The notes beneath the pieces are model-generated. The model was not told the origin of the DNA and searched no databases. It saw only the letters and a program-made list of their open reading frames with translations. A program made the translations under genes and the position numbers. This document shows, piece by piece, positions 54,169 through 63,693 of a DNA stretch of 64,000 nucleotides (position 1 is the stretch's first letter; each line of letters begins with the position of its first letter). This DNA comes from Bacteroidia bacterium. Lineage in GTDB: Bacteria; Bacteroidota; Bacteroidia; CAILMK01; JBBDIG01. The stretch covers positions 62,001-126,000 of the forward strand of contig JBBDIG010000014.1 in the NCBI GenBank assembly GCA_040880525.1, read 5' to 3'.

Positions 54169-55986
54169 TCATTGATTTATAAAAATGATGAGTGATTCAG
54201 GCGGCAATGTGATCCGGCAATTTGCTTCTGCCAAAGCAGGCGCACCGCCAGGCCCCAGCCATTCAGCATCCCAGGATGCCAGAACCTTCTGCCAGTTCCC
54301 GCCTGATGACGGCAAACGCACTTCCCGGGTTTTTTGATCAAAATTAAAAAAGGCCAGATTTTGCTGATCCACTCCGGCCTGTAGTTCCAGAATCATTTCA
54401 TTTTCATGGATACGGGTTTCAATATGGTCACTGGCAAAATTTTCAAAATGGCCATTTCTGCGCATCGTGATCAGGTGGCGGTAATATTCGCGGAGTGTAA
54501 CCTGCGTTTTATCCCCGTCAAAATTCCATTGCAGTTTTGAAAGCTCAAAGGTTTCCGTTGCCTGTGGATCGGGCACTTCTCCCTTCCATTCAAAAGAAGC
54601 GAACTCCTGCTGGCGGCCCTTCCTGACAGCCTCCACCAATACAGGATCGCTGTGGCTTACGAAATAGAGGAATGGATGCTTTTCGCCATATTCTTCGCCC
54701 ATAAACAGCAGCGGAACAAAAGGCGAGATCAGCATGGCGCCTGCACATAGCTTGGTCATTTCGAAGGAGACGAGATGCGATAAACGCTCGCCTTTCATCC
54801 TGTTCCCCACCTGGTCGTGGTTTTGAATGCAGACCACGAACTTCTCCGGAGGATGGCCGGAAGGATCGCTGCCGATGGTACGTTTCCTGAATCCGGAGTA
54901 GCGACCGTCATACACAAAAGCTTGCCTGAACGTTTTCGCCAGATTTTCAATTTTTCCGAAATCAGAATAATATCCATTTCGCTCACCCGTGGCAAGGGCA
55001 TGCACTGAATGATGAAAATCATCCGCCCATTGGGCGTCCAGATTGCAGCCGCCCTCATGGTACGATCTCAAGAGTTTCACATCATTCAGGTCGCTCTCAG
55101 CGATCAGGTAATATGGGCGGTGTTCGCGCTGCTCAAGCAGGTCGGCAGCCTCACGCATTTCCGCCAGAATGTGCCTGGCACTGTTGTCAAAAATTGCGTG
55201 GACGGCATCCAGCCGCAATGCATCAATATGAAACTCGCGGAGCCACATCAGCGCTGCATTTATGAAATAACTGCGAACGTGGTCGCTGAATGCATCATCA
55301 AAGTTGAGGGCCGCACCCCACGGGGTCTTATATTTATCAGTAAAATAGGGTCCGAAATCATTCAGGTAGTTTCCCTCCGGGCCAAGATGATTATAGACTA
55401 CATCCAGTATTACGGCTAAGCCTTTTTGGTGGCAGGCATTCACGAGCTTCTTCAGGCCGGATGCACCACCATAGGAATCCTGCACTGCGTAAGGATACAC
55501 GCCATCATAGCCCCAGTTTCTGCTACCGGGAAACTGACAAACCGGCATCAGTTCAATTGTATTCACTCCAAGATCAAGAATGTAATCCAGCCGTGGGATG
55601 ATCGCCTCGAATGTGCCGCTTGGGGTGAAAGTGCCGGTGTGCAATTCGTACATGATCATGTTCTTCAGCGGCATAGGTTGCCAATCCCGGTCGTCCCAGT
55701 CATAATCGGCATTCAGGGTTTTGGATGCATTATGCACACCTGCCGATTGATCACGCGAGGCAGGATCCAGACGGGTTAATTCCTGGTCGAGCCTAAAGCT
55801 GTATTTCGTGCCTTCGGGAATATCGTCCAGAACCCTTTCCCAATAGCCCTGACCATCCTGTTCCATTGCGAAACGGGATTCATTTTTCCCTTCAATGTGC
55901 AGTTCAACGCTTTTGCGAAAAGGTGCCCACACCCTGAATTTGCATCTGTTCTGATCCTGGTAAATAGCTCCGGTCCGTTCGTGCAT
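54169..55986 (-). CDS. treZ: Malto-oligosyltrehalose trehalohydrolase
   Basis: GH13 enzyme that cuts free trehalose from the TreY product. 605 residues, normal length. An N-terminal CBM48/E-set domain (CKFRVWAPFRKSVELHIEGK) is followed by the catalytic barrel with MIMYELHTGTFTPSGTFEAI, LDVVYNHLGPEGNYLNDFGP, nucleophile in IDALRLDAVHAIFDNSARH, acid/base in YLIAESDLNDVKLL and CIQNHDQVGNRMKGERLS. First gene of the minus operon; the 207-bp gap to glgE must hold two divergent promoters, though no TAnnTTTG match is visible there. Confidence 0.95.
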   Translation of the reverse strand: MHERTGAIYQDQNRCKFRVWAPFRKSVELHIEGKNESRFAMEQDGQGYWERVLDDIPEGTKYSFRLDQELTRLDPASRDQSAGVHNASKTLNADYDWDDRDWQPMPLKNMIMYELHTGTFTPSGTFEAIIPRLDYILDLGVNTIELMPVCQFPGSRNWGYDGVYPYAVQDSYGGASGLKKLVNACHQKGLAVILDVVYNHLGPEGNYLNDFGPYFTDKYKTPWGAALNFDDAFSDHVRSYFINAALMWLREFHIDALRLDAVHAIFDNSARHILAEMREAADLLEQREHRPYYLIAESDLNDVKLLRSYHEGGCNLDAQWADDFHHSVHALATGERNGYYSDFGKIENLAKTFRQAFVYDGRYSGFRKRTIGSDPSGHPPEKFVVCIQNHDQVGNRMKGERLSHLVSFEMTKLCAGAMLISPFVPLLFMGEEYGEKHPFLYFVSHSDPVLVEAVRKGRQQEFASFEWKGEVPDPQATETFELSKLQWNFDGDKTQVTLREYYRHLITMRRNGHFENFASDHIETRIHENEMILELQAGVDQQNLAFFNFDQKTREVRLPSSGGNWQKVLASWDAEWLGPGGAPALAEANCRITLPPESLIIFINQ

Positions 55987-56193
55987 AAGAAACCTGTGGC
56001 TGTTAAATATTTTACATCATTAAATATGAAAATCGTGGAATTGGTTGTGGATTTTTAGAAAAGGAGAGGAGCGGTGTCGGGAAATATTCTGCTGTTTTCT
56101 GGTCCTCTTTGGTTGCCGGGCCGGAGCTTGTTGAAGCAGGGCGAACGTGCCAATGCATCCGGTAAAAAGCCGTGGTTTGGCTAAACATGCAGC
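55987..56193. other. Divergent control region between treZ and glgE operons
   Basis: Joint upstream region of the two glucan-trehalose operons. I found no exact TAnnTTTG element on either strand, no clear operator palindrome and no gene. Regulation by another sigma factor or an activator is possible but not shown. The unusually late possible start of glgE (ATG 56251) would extend this region. Confidence 0.4.
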
Positions 56194-58233
56194 ATGAAAT
56201 CCCGTTTCTTCTTTCACTCATTAAAGGAGAAAAATAAATACCCCGTATTGATGAAAGATGTTGAAGGCCGCAAACGGGCAATTATTGAAAACGTACATCC
56301 GCAGATCAATGGAGGAAAGTATCCGGTGAAGAGAACGCCCGGAGAAAGAGTTACTGTTCGGGCAGATATTTTTGTGGATGGACACGATAAAGTGGATGCC
56401 GCTCTTTTGTATCGCAGAGTCCCGGAGAAAAAAAGCAAAGCAACCTCCAAATGGCAGGAAACAGCTATGGTTTTCCTGGGTAATGATCATTGGGAAGCAT
56501 CTTTTACGCCTCTAAAAACGGGATACTATGAATACACGATCATAGCCTGGATCAACTATTATGGCACCTGGCAGGATGGCCTGCGAAAAAAGTTTGAAGC
56601 CCGGCAGGATGTACGCGTGGAGTTGATTTCAGGAGCGCAAATGATGGAAGATGCTGTGGAGCGGGTTTCTGCTGCGCAAAAGAAGAAGCTGAAAATGTGG
56701 AGCAAGCTGTTGCGGAGTACTAAGGATCAAAAGCAGGCTGAGGCTGTGCATATTGCACTGAGCATGGAAGCTTCCACAATTATGCACGAAGCACAGGAGC
56801 ATGGTTTTACTAAAACTTACTACCGCAACCTGGGCGTAAAGGTGGAGCGGCAAAAAGCACTTTTCAGTGCCTGGTACGAATTCTTTCCGCGGTCCACATC
56901 TCCGGTTGAGGGCAGCCACGGGACCTTTGCGGATTGCGAGCGAATATTGCCTGAAATTGCCCGGATGGGTTTCGATGTCATTTATCTACCTCCCATCCAT
57001 CCTGTAGGGAAGTCGCATCGCAAAGGGCTGAACAATGCCACAGTCGCTACAGAGCATGATCCCGGATCTCCGTGGGCCATTGGAGGTAGCGAAGGCGGCC
57101 ACAAATCCATCCATCCCGAACTTGGAGATCCGGAGGAGTTCAAACGGCTGGTGAAAAAGGCGAATGAACTGGGATTGGAGGTCGCACTGGATTTTGCCAT
57201 TCAGTGTTCCCCGGACCATCCTTATGTGAAGGAGCACCCGGACTGGTTCAAGTGGCGCCCTGACGGAACGATCCAATACGCGGAAAATCCTCCGAAAAAA
57301 TATCAGGATGTATTGCCGGTATATTTTGAAACAGCCGACTGGGAAAACCTTTGGAAGGAGCTGAAAAGCATCGTGGATTTCTGGATTGCCAATGGTGTGA
57401 AGATTTTCCGCGTGGATAATCCCCATACCAAGCCCTTTGCCTTTTGGGAATGGCTTATCAGCGAAATACACCACAAGCATCCTGATGTTATCTTTTTAGC
57501 AGAAGCCTTTACCAGACCGCGCGTAATGGAGCAGTTGGCTAAAATTGGCTTTTCCCAGTCCTATACTTATTTTACCTGGCGCAATACCGCAGCAGAATTA
57601 CAGGAATATGTAACGGAGCTAACACGAACAGAGCTAAGGGAATATTTCCGCCCCAACTTTTGGCCGAATACGCCTGATATTCTTCCCATTTCGCTGGAGC
57701 ATAAACCGGAACCGGCCTTCATTGCACGGCTCATCCTGGCTTGTACATTATCCTCAAACTATGGCATTTACGGGCCTCTATTCGAATTCGGCCTCAATAG
57801 ACCTTACCCCGGCAAGGAGGAATACATTGATTCAGAAAAGTATGAGATCAAACACTGGGACTGGAGCCGGCTGACCAGGACTAAGGAAATAATTACCCTC
57901 ATGAATGAGATCAGGCGGGAGAATCCTGCATTGCAAACTACATGGCACGTTGAATTCTGCAAGAGCGATAATCCCAATTTGCTGTGCTATGTAAAAACGG
58001 ATCAGTACAAACAGAACCAAATGCTGATTGCAGTGAATCTGGATTCTGAGCATGTTCAATCCGGATGGATAAAAGTTCCCCGGCTGTTCATGGAGCTGGA
58101 ACCGGAAGCTACCCTCTCCCTCCATGATTTGTTGACCGGGAGCCGCTACATGTGGCGGGAGGAGTGGAATTACGTGGAACTGCATCCGCAAAAAATACCG
58201 GCACATGTTTTCAGGATCGAAATAGAAGAATAA
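56194..58233 (+). CDS. glgE: Maltosyltransferase: alpha-1,4-glucan--maltose-1-phosphate maltosyltransferase
   Basis: GH13_3 enzyme that extends alpha-1,4-glucan using maltose 1-phosphate (cytoplasm). 679 residues. Signatures: AIIENVHPQINGGKYPVKRT and GERVTVRADIFVDGHDKVDA at the N-terminus, a helical insert (about 145-210), FDVIYLPPIHPVGKSHRKGL, KSIHPELGDPEEFKRLVKKA, the nucleophile Asp (about 408) in VKIFRVDNPHTKPFAFWEWL, the acid/base Glu (about 434) in VIFLAEAFTRP, and FRPNFWPNTPDILP, all GlgE-specific. The start is at ATG 56194 or, with loss of 19 residues, ATG 56251. Upstream of treS-maltokinase, which makes its substrate. Confidence 0.96.
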   Translation: MKSRFFFHSLKEKNKYPVLMKDVEGRKRAIIENVHPQINGGKYPVKRTPGERVTVRADIFVDGHDKVDAALLYRRVPEKKSKATSKWQETAMVFLGNDHWEASFTPLKTGYYEYTIIAWINYYGTWQDGLRKKFEARQDVRVELISGAQMMEDAVERVSAAQKKKLKMWSKLLRSTKDQKQAEAVHIALSMEASTIMHEAQEHGFTKTYYRNLGVKVERQKALFSAWYEFFPRSTSPVEGSHGTFADCERILPEIARMGFDVIYLPPIHPVGKSHRKGLNNATVATEHDPGSPWAIGGSEGGHKSIHPELGDPEEFKRLVKKANELGLEVALDFAIQCSPDHPYVKEHPDWFKWRPDGTIQYAENPPKKYQDVLPVYFETADWENLWKELKSIVDFWIANGVKIFRVDNPHTKPFAFWEWLISEIHHKHPDVIFLAEAFTRPRVMEQLAKIGFSQSYTYFTWRNTAAELQEYVTELTRTELREYFRPNFWPNTPDILPISLEHKPEPAFIARLILACTLSSNYGIYGPLFEFGLNRPYPGKEEYIDSEKYEIKHWDWSRLTRTKEIITLMNEIRRENPALQTTWHVEFCKSDNPNLLCYVKTDQYKQNQMLIAVNLDSEHVQSGWIKVPRLFMELEPEATLSLHDLLTGSRYMWREEWNYVELHPQKIPAHVFRIEIEE

Positions 58234-58262
58234 AAGAACCGGAAATAACTTTCAGAACGGCT

Positions 58263-61200
58263 ATGTCAGAAAAGGAAAATATTGAAGATCCGTATTGGTA
58301 TAAGGATGCCATTATTTATGAACTGCATATCAAAGCATTTTATGACAAAAATGGTGATGGCATTGGCGATTTTGCCGGCCTGTTGGAAAAACTCGATTAT
58401 CTTGAAGACCTGGGCGTGACGGCCATTTGGCTGCTCCCGTTCTATCCCAGCCCGCTGAAAGATGATGGCTATGATATAGCCGATTATTACAGCATTAACC
58501 CTGCTTACGGGGACATTAAAATATTCAAAAAATTAATAAAGGAAGCCCACAAACGCGGGCTGAAGGTGATAACCGAACTGGTAATTAATCACACATCTGA
58601 TCAGCATCCCTGGTTTCAACTTGCACGAAAAGCTCCTCCCGGCAGCAAGGAACGTAACTATTATGTGTGGAGCGATGATCCTGAGAAGTATAAGGATACG
58701 CGCATCATCTTCACTGATACCGAGCCCAGCAACTGGACCTGGGACCCGGAAGCAAAAGCGTATTTCTGGCACCGCTTCTTCAGCCATCAGCCTGACCTGA
58801 ATTACGATAGTCCACAGGTACAGGACGAGGTTTTCAAAATGCTGGATTATTGGCTGAATATGGGCGTGGACGGCTTCCGCCTGGATGCTGTTCCCTACCT
58901 TTTCGAGCGGGAAGGCACCAACTGTGAGAATCTGCCAGAAACCCACCTGTTCCTCAAAAAGCTTCGGGCCCATGTAGATAAACATCACAAAAACAAGCTT
59001 TTGCTGGCCGAGGCCAACATGTGGCCGGAGGATGCGGCAGCCTATTTTGGAAATGGGGATGAATGCCACATGAACTACCATTTTCCCATTATGCCACGCA
59101 TGTTTATGGCTGTGAAGATGGAAGACCGTTACCCGGTTACTGACATTATTGATCAAACTCCGGAAATCCCGGAATCCTGCCAATGGGCCATTTTTCTGCG
59201 AAACCATGATGAACTCACGCTCGAAATGGTGACGGACGAAGAGCGGGACTATATGTACAAGGTATATACAAAGGATATCCAGGCTAAGATAAACGTGGGG
59301 ATACGGCACCGCTTGGCGCCCTTGCTGGAGAACGACCGCAGGAAAATAGAACTGATGAATGTGCTGCTCTTTTCGCTTCCGGGAACACCAGTCATCTACT
59401 ATGGAGACGAGATCGGAATGGGGGATAATTTTTACCTGGGCGACCGCGATGGCGTCCGTACTCCGATGCAATGGAGTGCCGACAGAAATGCCGGTTTTTC
59501 CAGCGCCAACCCGCATAAGCTTTATCTGCCGGTGATCATTGATCCGCAGTATAAATATGAGGCGGTAAATGTGGAATCCGAGCAGATGAATGCTTCCTCG
59601 CTGCTTTGGTGGATGAAGCGTGTCATCAGAATGCGGAAGCAGTTTGCAGCATTCGGCCGGGGAGATATTCAATTCCTGTCACCGGCCAACTCCAAGGTCA
59701 TTGCCTTCACCCGAAGTTATGAAGATGAAACTATCCTGGTGGTTGCTAATCTTTCACGCTTTCCGCAGGAAGCAGGGCTGGAACTCGAAGATTTTGAGGA
59801 CTACAGCCCCGTGGAAGTTTTCAGCCGGAATAAATTCAGCCGTATTTCTGATCAGCTCTACCGCTTTACGCTGGCACCTTATGGCTACTATTGGTTTCAG
59901 CTTGAACAGGAACGGGAGGGACTGCTGGACAAGAGTACGCTGCCCGCAATGGAAGCCGACAACTGGAAGGCACTTTTTTCAGGAAAACAACGGCAAAAAC
60001 TGGAAACCCGTGTACTTCCGCTTTATATGCAGGATTGCCGCTGGTTTGGCGGCAAATCGCGGGCGGTTCAAAGTCTTTCCATCAGCAGCCGGATTGATCT
60101 GAAGATCGCTGATTTGCAGGCCTCGTGGGTGATCATTAATATTGGCTACAATGAAGGACTGGCAGAAACCTATCAGATTCCCCTGGCTTTTATGCCCTAT
60201 AAAAAGGAGGAAGATTTTCGTGAGATCCCTAAAAACGGAGTCATTACGCAACTGACGCTGGGTGGGAGTGAAGGCGTATTATTCGATGCAGTGTATAGCG
60301 AGCATTTCCGAAACCACCTCTTTGAAAATATCCGGTTAAATCGCAGTGTAAAAGCCAATGAGGGGAACCTGGTTTTTTCTTCGGGAAATGAATCCGGGAA
60401 GCTGAAAATGAAGGAGTTGCATTCCAAAGTGCTGAATGCAGAGCAGAGCAATACCTCGCTTATTTACGGTGATGCCTACTTCCTGAAGCTTTACAGGAAA
60501 CTCGACAACACCCTGAACCCGGATCTTGAAATTACACAATTCCTTTCTGACAAAGCAGGATTTGAACATGTACCCCATTTTGTGGGGGCAGTAAAATATA
60601 CCAATAAGCCGGCTTCAGAGATGGTGCTTGGAATGATGCAGGAACTGGTACCCAACCAGGGAGATGCCTGGGAATACACTAAAGACGTGCTCGGACGCTA
60701 TTTTGAGAGGGTGCTGACTTCCCCGAAAGATCCGCCCTCCAGGCTGGTGAAGAAGGATATTCTGACTCCTTTAGCTTTTAATGAATTATCTGAGGATATA
60801 CGGCAATTAATGGGGCCGGTTTATCATGAACGCATCCGGTTGCTGGGCCAGCGCACAGCAGAAATGCACATTGCCCTAGCATCGCACCGCAATGCACCGG
60901 GGTTTGAACCGGAGCCTTTTTCGCTTCACTACCAGCGATCGCTCTTTTCCTCTCTGCAATCCCTGACGCGGAGCAGCTTTCAGGTGCTTCAAAAAAGCCT
61001 CAGCAAACTCCCTGAAGAAATGCAGGAAGAAGCACGGGAAATCTTTAAAATGAAAAGCAGGGTACTCGATTATTTCAGGCAGATTTTTGATCATAAAATT
61101 AATAATATGAAAATCAGGACCCACGGAGATTATCACCTCGGGCAGGTGCTTTGGACGGGCAAGGATTTTATGATCATAGACTTTGAAGGAGAACCGGCCC

Positions 61201-61568
61201 GGCCCTACAGCGAAAGGCGCCTGAAGAGAGCCGCCATGCGCGATGTGTCCGGCATGATCCGCTCTTTCCATTATGCCGCATACAGCACCCTGCTTCAGGA
61301 TGACTACAGAAAATTCAGGCCGGACGGAACCCTGGATAAATGGGCTGAAGTATGGTATAACTGCATTACGCGGTTCTACCTGAGCAGCTACCGGGAGCGC
61401 GTAGGTGAAAGCGATTTTATACCTGATAATGAGGAGGATTTCAGGACGTTGCTCGAAATATTTCTCCTCGAAAAAGCCGTCTACGAATTGAGCTACGAAC
61501 TCAATAATCGTCCGGGATGGACAATGATCCCATTACGGGGGATCAGATCAATAATTGAAGGAAAATAA
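58263..61568 (+). CDS. treS: Trehalose synthase fused to maltokinase
   Basis: 1101 residues from ATG 58263 (MSEKENIEDPYWYKDAIIYE); the frame from 58152 runs back into glgE and is rejected. Residues 1 to about 550 are TreS (GH13_16), interconverting trehalose and maltose: VTAIWLLPFYPSPLKDDGYD, nucleophile in GVDGFRLDAVPYLFEREGTN, acid/base in LLLAEANMWPEDAAAYFG, FLRNHDELTLEMVTDEER. From about 560 to the end is maltokinase (Pep2/Mak): CRWFGGKSRAVQSLSI at its start, RTHGDYHLGQVLWTGKDFMI (about 951-970, the kinase catalytic loop) and MIIDFEGEPARPYSERR (metal-binding DFEGEP). One chain thus turns trehalose into maltose 1-phosphate for GlgE. Followed by glgB after 3 bp. Confidence 0.95.
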   Translation: MSEKENIEDPYWYKDAIIYELHIKAFYDKNGDGIGDFAGLLEKLDYLEDLGVTAIWLLPFYPSPLKDDGYDIADYYSINPAYGDIKIFKKLIKEAHKRGLKVITELVINHTSDQHPWFQLARKAPPGSKERNYYVWSDDPEKYKDTRIIFTDTEPSNWTWDPEAKAYFWHRFFSHQPDLNYDSPQVQDEVFKMLDYWLNMGVDGFRLDAVPYLFEREGTNCENLPETHLFLKKLRAHVDKHHKNKLLLAEANMWPEDAAAYFGNGDECHMNYHFPIMPRMFMAVKMEDRYPVTDIIDQTPEIPESCQWAIFLRNHDELTLEMVTDEERDYMYKVYTKDIQAKINVGIRHRLAPLLENDRRKIELMNVLLFSLPGTPVIYYGDEIGMGDNFYLGDRDGVRTPMQWSADRNAGFSSANPHKLYLPVIIDPQYKYEAVNVESEQMNASSLLWWMKRVIRMRKQFAAFGRGDIQFLSPANSKVIAFTRSYEDETILVVANLSRFPQEAGLELEDFEDYSPVEVFSRNKFSRISDQLYRFTLAPYGYYWFQLEQEREGLLDKSTLPAMEADNWKALFSGKQRQKLETRVLPLYMQDCRWFGGKSRAVQSLSISSRIDLKIADLQASWVIINIGYNEGLAETYQIPLAFMPYKKEEDFREIPKNGVITQLTLGGSEGVLFDAVYSEHFRNHLFENIRLNRSVKANEGNLVFSSGNESGKLKMKELHSKVLNAEQSNTSLIYGDAYFLKLYRKLDNTLNPDLEITQFLSDKAGFEHVPHFVGAVKYTNKPASEMVLGMMQELVPNQGDAWEYTKDVLGRYFERVLTSPKDPPSRLVKKDILTPLAFNELSEDIRQLMGPVYHERIRLLGQRTAEMHIALASHRNAPGFEPEPFSLHYQRSLFSSLQSLTRSSFQVLQKSLSKLPEEMQEEAREIFKMKSRVLDYFRQIFDHKINNMKIRTHGDYHLGQVLWTGKDFMIIDFEGEPARPYSERRLKRAAMRDVSGMIRSFHYAAYSTLLQDDYRKFRPDGTLDKWAEVWYNCITRFYLSSYRERVGESDFIPDNEEDFRTLLEIFLLEKAVYELSYELNNRPGWTMIPLRGIRSIIEGK

Positions 61569-61571
61569 ATT

Positions 61572-63659
61572 ATGGCTAAGAAAAATAGCGAGGGTAAAGC
61601 CCGGAAAAAGGAATCGAAAAAGCCGGAAGCAAAGAAGACGGAAGGAAGGGAAAAATCCCGGAAGTCTGCGAAGCCGGCAAAGGAGAAAAAGGGGAGCCGT
61701 TCAGCCCCTTCAAAAGCAGGAAAGCCTGCAGGAATCTCTCATACGGTTCCTGCGGCAGAAGCCACCCGCTTCAGTGAATTTGATATTTACCTCTTTAAAG
61801 AAGGCAGACATCATCGCCTGTATGAAAAGCTTGGGGCGCACCTGATGGAGCATAATGGAGTATCAGGAACTTACTTTGCCGTTTGGGCTCCAAATGCTGA
61901 GCAGATCTGCATTATGGGGGATTTCAATGATTGGAGCCGCGCTGCCAATCCCATGAAAGTCCGGGATGATGACAGCGGCATTTGGGAGACATTTATACCC
62001 GGAGCGGGCAATGGAACCTTGTATAAATATTTCATCAGTTCTCACCACCGGGGTTATAAAGTGGAGAAGGGCGATCCCTTTGCATTCCGCTGGGAAGTAC
62101 CTCCTGCCACTGCTTCAATGGTTTGGGACATTGGCAACGAATGGAAAGATGGCGCATGGATGCAGCAACGCCAGCAGAAGGCCGGCAGTGCCCGGCCGGT
62201 TTCGGTTTATGAAATCCATTTCGGATCCTGGGCACGAGTGCCTGAAGAAAAGAATCGCGCGCTTACCTACCGTGAAATGGCGCAGAGACTTCCATCCTAT
62301 ATTCAAAAGCTTGGATTTACGCACGTTGAGTTTATGCCCGTTATGGAGCACCCGTTCTATGGCTCATGGGGCTACCAGATCACCGGGTATTTTGCGCCTT
62401 CAAGCCGGTACGGAACTCCGCAGGATTTTATGCACCTGGTGGAGGAACTTCATAAGGCGGGTATTGGTGTTATCCTGGATTGGGTTCCTTCCCATTTTCC
62501 AATGGATGAACACGGGCTGCACTATTTTGACGGCACCCACCTCTACGAGCATGAAGATCCGCGCAAAGGCTACCACCCCGACTGGAAGAGCTATATCTTC
62601 AACTATGGCCGGAAGGAAGTCCGCGCATTTTTGATCAGCAATGCCATTTATTGGCTGGATAAATTTCACATTGACGGATTGCGAGTGGATGCAGTGGCGT
62701 CCCTGCTTTATCTCGATTATTCCCGCAAAGAAGGCGAATGGGAACCGAACGAATACGGAGGCCGCGAAAACCTGGAGGCTATCAGTTTTCTGAAAGAATT
62801 CAATGAAGCCGTGTATAAGGAGTTTCCAGATGTACACACCATTGCAGAAGAAAGTACCTCCTTTCCCAAAGTATCACGCCCTACGGATGAGGATGGACTT
62901 GGCTTTGGAATGAAGTGGATGATGGGCTGGATGCATGATACGCTGGAATACTTCAGCAAGGATCCTGTTCACCGCAGGCATCACCAGAATGAGATCACCT
63001 TCAGCATTTATTACGCATTCACAGAAAATTTTATGCTTCCGCTTTCCCATGATGAAGTGGTGTATGGAAAGGGATCATTGATTGATAAAATGCCGGGTGA
63101 TGAATGGCAGAAGTTCGCCAACTTGCGTACGCTATATGGATACATGTACGGACATCCGGGCGCGAAGCTGCTGTTTATGGGTGGCGAATTTGGTCAATTC
63201 CAGGAATGGAGCCATGAACGGAGCCTGGACTGGCATCTTGCAGGTGAGCCAAAACACAAAGGATTACTGGAGATGCTCAGTCAACTCAATGCGATATTTA
63301 GCCGCGAACCTGCACTTTATGAACTTCTCTTTGAAGAAAAAGGATTTGAGTGGATTGATATACATGACTCCGGCAACAGCGTGATATCTTTCCTGCGCAA
63401 AGGCAGGGATAGTCGGGAGACGATTTTGGTAGCCTGTAACTTCACTCCGGTGGCGCGCGAAAACTACCGTATCGGAGTGCCGCAGCAGGGAAGTTGGAAG
63501 GAAATTTTCAACAGCGACAGCGAAATGTTTGGTGGCAGCGGCTCCCGAAACCAGGAACGAATCCGGACGGAAGAACTTCCTGCCCATGGCCGAATGCAAT
63601 CAATTGCTGCCACACTTCCGTCCCTGGGGGTAATTTATCTTAAATATGAAACTGAATAG
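61572..63659 (+). CDS. glgB: 1,4-alpha-glucan branching enzyme with Lys-rich N-terminal tail
   Basis: GH13_9 enzyme adding alpha-1,6 branches to glucan. 695 residues. The first 60 or so are Lys/Ala/Ser/Glu-rich and strongly basic (MAKKNSEGKARKKESKKPEA, KKTEGREKSRKSAKPAKEKK), unlike any GlgB domain. The E-set/CBM48 region follows (SGTYFAVWAPNAEQICIMGD, FNDWSRAANPM), then the barrel with MEHPFYGSWGYQITGYFAPS, nucleophile in HIDGLRVDAVASLLYLDYSR, acid/base in TIAEESTSFPKVSRP and LPLSHDEVVYGKGSLIDKMP. Only 3 bp separate it from treS, so it belongs to the glgE operon, where GlgE plus GlgB build branched glucan. Confidence 0.96.
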   Translation: MAKKNSEGKARKKESKKPEAKKTEGREKSRKSAKPAKEKKGSRSAPSKAGKPAGISHTVPAAEATRFSEFDIYLFKEGRHHRLYEKLGAHLMEHNGVSGTYFAVWAPNAEQICIMGDFNDWSRAANPMKVRDDDSGIWETFIPGAGNGTLYKYFISSHHRGYKVEKGDPFAFRWEVPPATASMVWDIGNEWKDGAWMQQRQQKAGSARPVSVYEIHFGSWARVPEEKNRALTYREMAQRLPSYIQKLGFTHVEFMPVMEHPFYGSWGYQITGYFAPSSRYGTPQDFMHLVEELHKAGIGVILDWVPSHFPMDEHGLHYFDGTHLYEHEDPRKGYHPDWKSYIFNYGRKEVRAFLISNAIYWLDKFHIDGLRVDAVASLLYLDYSRKEGEWEPNEYGGRENLEAISFLKEFNEAVYKEFPDVHTIAEESTSFPKVSRPTDEDGLGFGMKWMMGWMHDTLEYFSKDPVHRRHHQNEITFSIYYAFTENFMLPLSHDEVVYGKGSLIDKMPGDEWQKFANLRTLYGYMYGHPGAKLLFMGGEFGQFQEWSHERSLDWHLAGEPKHKGLLEMLSQLNAIFSREPALYELLFEEKGFEWIDIHDSGNSVISFLRKGRDSRETILVACNFTPVARENYRIGVPQQGSWKEIFNSDSEMFGGSGSRNQERIRTEELPAHGRMQSIAATLPSLGVIYLKYETE

Positions 63660-63693
63660 GAATTGGGGTTTATGCGAATGTTCATGCCGGGGA

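Noticed and set aside
58533-59672. 379-codon minus-strand frame inside treS
   Set aside because: Long, but antisense to the conserved TreS catalytic domain; the translation has no recognisable motif.
54169-63659. Possible polysaccharide-utilisation locus (SusC/SusD type)
   Set aside because: No SusC-like TonB receptor, no SusD lipoprotein and no signal peptides on the enzymes; this is a cytoplasmic reserve/osmolyte pathway.
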